Assembly (NCBI GenBank): GCA_934434905.1
Contig: CAKSAI010000222.1
Span: 1 to 5,701 of the forward strand
Direction of reading: 5' to 3'
Source of the DNA: an uncultured Lachnospiraceae bacterium
GTDB lineage: Bacteria; Bacillota; Clostridia; Lachnospirales; Lachnospiraceae
DNA length: 5,701 nt
A program made the position numbers and the translations under genes. A model generated the notes under the pieces. It worked only from the letters and a program-made list of their open reading frames with translations, was not told the origin of the DNA and searched no databases. Of this stretch, positions 5,281 to 5,701 are shown piece after piece. The first letter of the stretch is position 1, and each line of letters begins with the position of its first letter.

Positions 5281-5701
5281 ACTCATCCGCTTTCTCCACC
5301 GTTACCGAAGCCGTGACGCCATAGGCTCTCTGTACACTGGTATTTCCCATGTCAAAATCTGACCCTTCCTGGAAAATCACCAATTTCACTTCCCCATTGT
5401 TGGTAATGCGAATATTATCGTAATACGCAATCACTTCCTTATAGTCAAACACTCCATTTTCCTTATAAGGCTGTGCCTCCAGTAAAAGGTTACTCATAGT
5501 TTTCCCAGTGGTATTGTAATAAGTATTATAGGTGCTGTAAGAAATATCCAGACCTATAACACGGTGCATCCATTGACCACCAGCATATGCGCTAAGATCA
5601 TTCTGTGGATGAACTGACTGCCCGTACTGATCCGACACATACTGATTATCCCTCAAAGGACCAGAACCTGTCACATCCGAATCCACGTAACCATAGCCAC
5701 A
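5279..5701 (-). CDS. C-terminal part of a protein ending in the shared module, cut by the right edge
   Basis: The reading frame is open to the window edge, giving 140 residues that begin C-G-Y-G-Y; the true start lies outside. The GTG at 5686-5684 is inside the domain and is not a likely start. The visible part aligns with the second half of the module in the two downstream surface proteins: P-L-R-D (15-18), V-H-P-Q-N-D-L-S-A-Y-A (30-40), W-M-H-R (44-47), Y-Y-D-N-I-R-I-T (93-100), then A-Y-G-V-T-A-S-V-T-V (127-136). It has a longer insertion (about 51-89, rich in Tyr, Asn and Thr) between the W-M-H-R and D-N-I-R motifs. The C-terminus (VEKADE) has no sorting signal or membrane segment, so attachment to the cell would have to come from its unseen N-terminus. 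The TGA stop is 11 bases from the next start, which indicates an operon. Its upstream domains are unknown and could include an enzyme. Confidence 0.85.
   Translation of the reverse strand, partial: CGYGYVDSDVTGSGPLRDNQYVSDQYGQSVHPQNDLSAYAGGQWMHRVIGLDISYSTYNTYYNTTGKTMSNLLLEAQPYKENGVFDYKEVIAYYDNIRITNNGEVKLVIFQEGSDFDMGNTSVQRAYGVTASVTVEKADE

Noticed and set aside
5684..5686. GTG as a start codon for the right-edge gene
   Set aside because: The frame stays open to the window edge and residues before the GTG align with the shared module, so it is internal.

Overview
The window looks like chromosomal DNA from an anaerobic gut-type Firmicute, probably Lachnospiraceae or a close Clostridia relative. 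This is inferred from moderate GC, strong AGGAGG-type ribosome binding sites, a Gram-positive sortase-anchored protein, a lipoprotein, and the form of the L-arabinose isomerase and FGGY kinase start. No sequence search was possible, so the taxon is a judgement.

All six genes lie on the minus strand and read from right to left. In order of transcription they are: (1) the C-terminal 140 residues of a protein that runs off the right edge (5701-5279); (2) a DUF2961 / GH172-type furanosidase without a signal peptide (5267-4200); (3) a lipoprotein (4166-3378); (4) a sortase-anchored wall protein with two copies of the same module (3338-1833); (5) L-arabinose isomerase, araA (1676-177); (6) the first 30 codons of an FGGY sugar kinase, probably ribulokinase (92-1). 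Gaps between genes 1-4 are 11 to 39 bases with no terminator visible, so they look like one operon. A 156-base gap before araA carries a plausible promoter with two 13-base operator-like repeats 21 bases apart, so araA and the kinase probably have their own control. An 84-base gap between araA and the kinase holds a repetitive, hairpin-forming element. No stretch over 300 bases lacks a gene.

The main discovery candidate is a module of about 180 residues that I do not recognise. It occurs four times in three proteins: once in the partial protein, once in the lipoprotein and twice in the wall protein. All copies share a W-[YM]-[HT]-R motif and a Y-[DA]-N-I-[RC]-I motif followed by a final strand region. 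It surrounds a predicted furanosidase and sits beside arabinose catabolism, so the simplest reading is a new carbohydrate-binding module. The module is displayed on the membrane (lipoprotein) and on the wall (sortase substrate), while the hydrolase acts inside the cell on imported oligosaccharide and AraA plus the kinase handle released L-arabinose. The link between the module proteins, the GH172-type enzyme and arabinose is inference from gene order. Characterised GH172 enzymes known to me act on D-arabinofuranosyl or D-fructofuranosyl linkages, so the pairing with an L-arabinose isomerase is itself a point to test.
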